Shown here in pieces: positions 60,225 through 64,000 of a stretch of 64,000 bases of DNA. The position numbers and the translations under genes are program-made. Source of the DNA: Desulfomicrobium escambiense DSM 10707 (lineage in GTDB: Bacteria > Desulfobacterota > Desulfovibrionia > Desulfovibrionales > Desulfomicrobiaceae); contig NZ_AUAR01000017.1 of assembly GCF_000428825.1 (NCBI RefSeq), positions 35,356 to 99,355 on the forward strand. The letters run 5' to 3'. The notes below the pieces were generated by a model. That model worked only from the letters and a program-made list of their open reading frames with translations. It searched no databases and was not told the DNA's origin. The stretch's first letter is position 1. Each line of letters begins with the position of its first letter.

Positions 60225-61727
60225 GTGACCCCGTCCACGCCAGCGGTCGGCCTGCGCGGCATCACCAAGGTCTTCGGCTCGGTCCGGGCCAACAACGCCA
60301 TCAGCCTGGACATCCACGCCGGGCGGATCAAGGCCCTGCTGGGCGAGAACGGGGCGGGCAAGAGCACCCTCATGTCCATCCTGGCGGGCCACTACCTGCC
60401 CGACGCCGGCGAGATTTTGATCGACGGCCGCCCGTGCCACCTGCGCTCCACCAAGGACGCCATCCGCGCCGGCATCGGCATGGTCTACCAGCACTTCATG
60501 CTGGTCGAGGCCATGACCGTGGCCGAGAACGTGTTCCTGGGCCAGGAGCCGGGCTTCCTGCTCTCGCCCAAGGCCATGCAGGAACAGGTCAGGGCCCTGG
60601 GCGCCGCCTTCGGCCTCGATGTGGACCCGGCAGCCCGCGTGGCCGACCTGTCCATGGGCGAGAAACAGCGTGTGGAGATCCTGAAGCTTCTGCAGCGCAA
60701 GAGCCGCATCCTCATCTTCGACGAGCCCACGGCCGTGCTCACGCCCCAGGAATCCGAGCAGCTCTTCGCGGCCCTGCGCAGCATGGCCGCCCAGGGCAAG
60801 GCCATCGTCTACATCTCCCACAAGCTGGGCGAGGTCATGGCCCTGGCCGACGAGATCGCCATCCTGCGCAAGGGCGAGGTGGTGGACGAGGTCCCGGCCG
60901 CCGAGGTGCATTCCCAGTCGGACCTGGCTCGGCGCATGGTCGGCCGCGAGGTGCTCCTGGAGGTCACCCGCGCCCCGGTGGAACTGCGCCAGAACGTGCT
61001 GCGCATGGCCGGGGTCAAGGCCGGCGTCATGCGCGACGCGTCCCTGAGCCTGCGGCAGGGGGAGATCCTGGCCGTGGTCGGCGTGGCCGGCAACGGCCAG
61101 AAGGAGCTGGTCGAGACGGTCTGCGGCCTGCGGGCGCCCGAGGCCGGCGAGGTCTCGGTGCTCGGCAAGAGCTGGCAGTCCTTCTTCGCCGACCCGTCCT
61201 GGCAGGGGGGCCTGAGCTACGTCCCCGAGGATCGTCAGGGACTGGCCGTGTGCAAAGGCATGGACCTGGTGGACAACTTTCTGCTGACCACCCGCCAGGG
61301 CTACAGCTCCACGGTCTGGCTGCAGCGCGACAAGGCTGCAGACGTGGCCCGGGAACTCGTCGAGCAGTTCAAGGTCTCGCCGCCCGACGTGACCTGCCAG
61401 GCCAGGCAGCTTTCAGGCGGCAACCTGCAGAAGATGGTCCTGGCGCGCGAATTTCACCGCCGTCCGCGCCTCATCGTGGCCGAGCAGCCCACCCAGGGCC
61501 TCGACGTCTCGGCCATCGAGGAGGTCTGGGCGACCCTGCTGGCGGCCCGCGAGGAGGCCGGCATCCTGCTGGTCACCGGAGACCTGTCCGAAGCCCTGGC
61601 CCTGGCCGACCGCATCGCGGTCATGTTCGGCGGCGGAATCGTCGACGTCTTCCCGTCCGGCGACCGGCAGCGCGTGGACCGCATCGGCCAGATGATGGCC
61701 GGCATGAGGCCCGATGCCGAGCACTGA
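60225..61727 (+). CDS. Nucleoside ABC transporter ATP-binding protein (two ATPase domains)
   Basis: 500 residues from GTG at 60225, 3 bases after gpt. First ATPase: GENGAGKST, LSMGEKQRVE and IFDEPTAVLTPQE. Second ATPase: degenerate Walker A (VVGVAGNGQKELVETVCG), LSGGNLQKMVLARE and VAEQPTQGLDVSA. This RbsA/YufO layout with one weak Walker A is normal for the family. It powers the BMP-type uptake system. Its end overlaps the methyltransferase start by 14 bases. Confidence 0.93.
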   Translation: MTPSTPAVGLRGITKVFGSVRANNAISLDIHAGRIKALLGENGAGKSTLMSILAGHYLPDAGEILIDGRPCHLRSTKDAIRAGIGMVYQHFMLVEAMTVAENVFLGQEPGFLLSPKAMQEQVRALGAAFGLDVDPAARVADLSMGEKQRVEILKLLQRKSRILIFDEPTAVLTPQESEQLFAALRSMAAQGKAIVYISHKLGEVMALADEIAILRKGEVVDEVPAAEVHSQSDLARRMVGREVLLEVTRAPVELRQNVLRMAGVKAGVMRDASLSLRQGEILAVVGVAGNGQKELVETVCGLRAPEAGEVSVLGKSWQSFFADPSWQGGLSYVPEDRQGLAVCKGMDLVDNFLLTTRQGYSSTVWLQRDKAADVARELVEQFKVSPPDVTCQARQLSGGNLQKMVLAREFHRRPRLIVAEQPTQGLDVSAIEEVWATLLAAREEAGILLVTGDLSEALALADRIAVMFGGGIVDVFPSGDRQRVDRIGQMMAGMRPDAEH

Positions 61728-62382
61728 GCAGCCGGACAGCTTCCAGCGACTCACCGTGCAGACCGCGGGCCGGACCTGGGCCCTGGAGCGCCCGGCGGAC
61801 CTGGAGTCCCTGTGGCAGTCCCTGGACGAGGACGACCCCGAGGCCGAGGAGCACATCCCCTACTGGGTGGAGCTGTGGCCCGCGACCCTGGCCCTGTGCG
61901 ACTGGCTGGCCCGGCAGGACCTGGCCGGACGCACCTGCCTGGACCTGGGCTGCGGGCTCGGTCTTTCGGCCCTGGTGGCATCCGGCCTGGGCGCGCGGGT
62001 CGTGGGGATGGACTACGAGCGGGACGCCCTGTATTTTGCCGCCAGGAACGCCCGGCTCAACGACGTGCCCCAGCCCCTGTGGCTGTGCATGGACTGGAAC
62101 CGCCCCGGCTTCGCGCCCCGCGCCTTCGACCATGTCTGGGGCGGCGACATCTTTTACGAGCAGCGGTTTTTCGAACCGCTGGAAAAACTGCTGCTGCACT
62201 GCCTTGCCCCCGGGGGCAAGGTCTGGTTCGGCGACCCCGAGCGCACCGTGTCCCAGGCCGTGTGGCCCCGCTTCGCCCGCCGCGGCTGGCGGGTCGCAGG
62301 CCGGGGACAGGTGGTGGTGCCTTTCGAGGGGGCGCGCATGACGGTCAACGTCTGGGAACTTTCCCGCCCGGACGTCACATAG
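61714..62382 (+). CDS. Nnt1/ETFB-lysine-methyltransferase-like SAM enzyme
   Basis: 222 residues with [20 protein letters not shown], motif [20 protein letters not shown], then [19 protein letters not shown] and [20 protein letters not shown]. This is the Methyltransf_16-like pattern of protein lysine methyltransferases. Target unknown. It overlaps the upstream ATPase gene by 14 bases but its role in nucleoside uptake is not evident. Confidence 0.82.
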   Translation: MPSTEQPDSFQRLTVQTAGRTWALERPADLESLWQSLDEDDPEAEEHIPYWVELWPATLALCDWLARQDLAGRTCLDLGCGLGLSALVASGLGARVVGMDYERDALYFAARNARLNDVPQPLWLCMDWNRPGFAPRAFDHVWGGDIFYEQRFFEPLEKLLLHCLAPGGKVWFGDPERTVSQAVWPRFARRGWRVAGRGQVVVPFEGARMTVNVWELSRPDVT

Positions 62383-62390
62383 GAGGAAAC

Positions 62391-62810
62391 ATGGGTCAGA
62401 CAATACGTTTCGGAGTGTCCCTGGACTCCGACCTGCTGGAGAAATTCGACGCCCTGTGCGAGGAGCGCTGCTACCAGACCCGCTCCGAGGCCATTCGCGA
62501 CCTCATCCGCGGCACCCTGGTGCAGAAGGAATGGGAGGACCTGAACAAGGAGATGGTCGGCACACTGACCCTGGTCTTCGACCACCATCACTCGGACCTG
62601 GCCCAGAAGATGACCGAGATCCAGCATTCCTCCCTGGACGTCGTCCACTCGTCCCTGCACATCCACCTGGACCACCACAACTGTATGGAGGTGCTCATCC
62701 TGCGCGGCCCCGGGCAGGACATCAAGGCCACGGCCGAGCGGCTCATCTCCACCAAAGGCGTCAAGCACGGCAAGCTGACCCTGGCCACCACCGGGCAGGA
62801 CCTGAAGTGA
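62391..62810 (+). CDS. nikR: NikR-type nickel-responsive regulator
   Basis: 139 residues from ATG at 62391, with AGGAGG 4 bases upstream. The ribbon-helix-helix N-terminus ([21 protein letters not shown]) is followed by an ACT-like metal domain with H79, H90 and H92 (HIHLD) and C98 (NCME), equivalent to the Ni ligands H76, H87, H89 and C95 of E. coli NikR. It represses nickel uptake when Ni is plentiful. Its stop overlaps the folE2 start by one base. Confidence 0.93.
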   Translation: MGQTIRFGVSLDSDLLEKFDALCEERCYQTRSEAIRDLIRGTLVQKEWEDLNKEMVGTLTLVFDHHHSDLAQKMTEIQHSSLDVVHSSLHIHLDHHNCMEVLILRGPGQDIKATAERLISTKGVKHGKLTLATTGQDLK

Positions 62811-63616
62811 TGCGCGATGTGCAGAGCGGTCCGGCCGACGTGGCCCTGCGCATCGACCGGGTCGGGGTCAAGAACCTCTCGGTGCCCCTGACGGTCCGCG
62901 ACAGGGCCAGGGGCCGCCAGCAGACCGTGGCGCGCGTGGACCTGAGCGTGGACCTTCCGGCCGAGTTCAAGGGCACGCACATGAGCCGCTTCCTCGAAGC
63001 CCTGCGCGACATGGAGACGACCCTGGACACGGCCAGCTGCGGACGCCTGCTCCAGGACCTTCGCGACCGCCTGCAGGCCAGGAGCTCCCACCTGTGCTTC
63101 CATTTCACGTATTTTCTGGAGCAACGCGCCCCGGTCACGGGCAGCCCCGCCCTGATGGACTACGCCTGCTTCCTGCGCGGCACGCTCATGGACGGGGGCG
63201 TCGAGCTGGTCCTGGGCGTGGAGGTGCCGGTCATGACGGTCTGCCCCTGCTCCAAGGCCATTTCCGCCGAGGGCGCCCACAGCCAGCGGGCCATGGTCCG
63301 CATCGAGGCGGGGTGCTCGGGCATGCTCTGGCTGGAAGACCTCATCGCCATCGCCCAGGAGTCCGGCTCATCCCCGGTCTACGCCCTGCTGAAGCGCGAG
63401 GACGAGAAGTTCGTGACCGAGGCGGCCTTCGCCTCGCCGACCTTCGTCGAGGACGTGGTCCGCAACGCGGCCTCCCGTCTGGCGGCCCACCCGAAGGTGC
63501 GCGGCTTCAGGGTCGAAGTGGAGTCCTTCGAGTCCATCCACAACCACAGCGCCTACGCCCGCATCGACCAGATGGGGGTTGACGAAACGTCCGGCCGGGA
63601 TATTGTGAACCCATGA
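62810..63616 (+). CDS. folE2: FolE2, GTP cyclohydrolase IB
   Basis: 268 residues from ATG at 62810 (TGATG overlap with nikR). The GCYH-IB family marks are [27 protein letters not shown] ([20 protein letters not shown]), [21 protein letters not shown] with the metal Cys, and [15 protein letters not shown]. It makes dihydroneopterin triphosphate for folate (or queuosine) and works with several metals, unlike zinc-dependent FolE. Confidence 0.94.
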   Translation: MRDVQSGPADVALRIDRVGVKNLSVPLTVRDRARGRQQTVARVDLSVDLPAEFKGTHMSRFLEALRDMETTLDTASCGRLLQDLRDRLQARSSHLCFHFTYFLEQRAPVTGSPALMDYACFLRGTLMDGGVELVLGVEVPVMTVCPCSKAISAEGAHSQRAMVRIEAGCSGMLWLEDLIAIAQESGSSPVYALLKREDEKFVTEAAFASPTFVEDVVRNAASRLAAHPKVRGFRVEVESFESIHNHSAYARIDQMGVDETSGRDIVNP

Positions 63617-63629
63617 CCGGAGGTGCCCC

Positions 63630-64000
63630 ATGATCGAGAACGTGCAGGCCCTGCAGGCCATTTCCGTTTCCCAGCAGGTCGCGGCCAACAACGTGGCCAA
63701 CGTGAACACGAACGAGTTCCACTCCAGCCGCGTGGAATACGAAACCGGCCCGAACGACCGCGGCGTGCGGGTGTCCGACATATACGAAAACACCGCTCCC
63801 GGCCCTCTGGTCCAAGGCGGCGAATACGTCGGGACCGAAGAAGGCCTGCGCTACGAGGAAACCCTGGTCGAAGGATCCAACACGGACCTGGCCACGGAGA
63901 TGGTGCAGATGATCGAGAACGAGCAGGCCTTCGCCGCCAACGTCGCGGCCCTGCACACCAATTTCGACATGACGGGCGTGCTCATCGACATGATGGTCTG
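63630..64000 (+). CDS. Flagellar basal-body rod-type protein, end cut by the window
   Basis: At least 123 residues, from ATG at 63630 preceded by GGAGG. The N-terminus has the rod-protein motif VAANNVANVNTNEF and the C-terminus DLATEMVQMIENEQAFAANV, as in FlgB/FlgC/FlgG-type axial proteins. The last base pair TG at 63999 begins the likely stop codon, so very little is missing. Short for FlgG, similar to FlgC. The exact rod subunit is not decided. Confidence 0.8.
   Translation, partial: MIENVQALQAISVSQQVAANNVANVNTNEFHSSRVEYETGPNDRGVRVSDIYENTAPGPLVQGGEYVGTEEGLRYEETLVEGSNTDLATEMVQMIENEQAFAANVAALHTNFDMTGVLIDMMV

Overview
The window reads as chromosomal DNA of a Gram-negative deltaproteobacterium, most likely a Desulfovibrionales sulfate reducer (Desulfovibrio or Desulfomicrobium type). 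This is an inference. The core genes are GC-rich with strong GGAGG ribosome sites, trmFO, folE2, nikR and a short RdgC are present, and a single-subunit STT3/PglB oligosaccharyltransferase sits in the glycan locus, as known for Desulfovibrio. No tRNA, rRNA or CRISPR array was seen.

Bases 1-40,600 are a large glycan locus, almost all on the minus strand. Read with transcription (right to left), it holds gmd and fcl (GDP-L-fucose), a Wzx flippase, a methyltransferase, three glycosyltransferases including a GT11 fucosyltransferase, then a complete pgl-like N-glycosylation block (pglA, B, C, D, E and a PglF/CapD dehydratase). Next come cysC-cysQ (PAPS synthesis and PAP removal), rmlA-rmlC-rmlB (dTDP-rhamnose branch, no rmlD seen), a Wzm/Wzt ABC exporter, several large glycosyltransferases, an acyltransferase, a GT-C-like membrane protein, a GtrB-like transferase with a small SMR-type membrane protein, two more GT2 enzymes and a WbaP-like initiating transferase cut by the left edge. 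The locus therefore seems to make at least two glycans: a Wzx/PglB glycan probably carrying fucose, and a polymer exported by Wzm/Wzt. Parts of it (about 2-5.5 kb and 28.5-34 kb) are clearly AT-rich, as expected for horizontally acquired glycan genes.

Foreign cargo lies inside the glycan locus. At 5.4-7.3 kb an intact IS3-family element (IS407-like, 1,194 bp, 4-bp target duplication GGAA) sits inside a decayed IS5-like transposase gene. At 34.1-39.2 kb, between wzx and gmd, are three consecutive HEPN/nucleotidyltransferase (HepT/MntA-type) modules of different architecture, one with a frameshifted HepT, and an AlbA_2/Schlafen-type ATPase gene that separates fcl from gmd.

Bases 40,600-64,000 are a GC-rich housekeeping region: a winged-helix regulator with a degenerate nucleotidyltransferase-like domain, a ComEA-like protein, a U32 (RlhA-like) protein followed by a 124-bp nested palindrome, a degenerate receiver-TPR protein, an RluA-type pseudouridine synthase, a lipoprotein, an NhaA-like protein without the transport aspartate pair, a P-type cation ATPase, trmFO, a GH57 hydrolase, an apparently split rdgC, a ribbon-helix-helix/PilZ fusion, a BMP-type nucleoside ABC transporter operon with gpt inside it, a methyltransferase, nikR, folE2 and the start of a flagellar rod-type gene.
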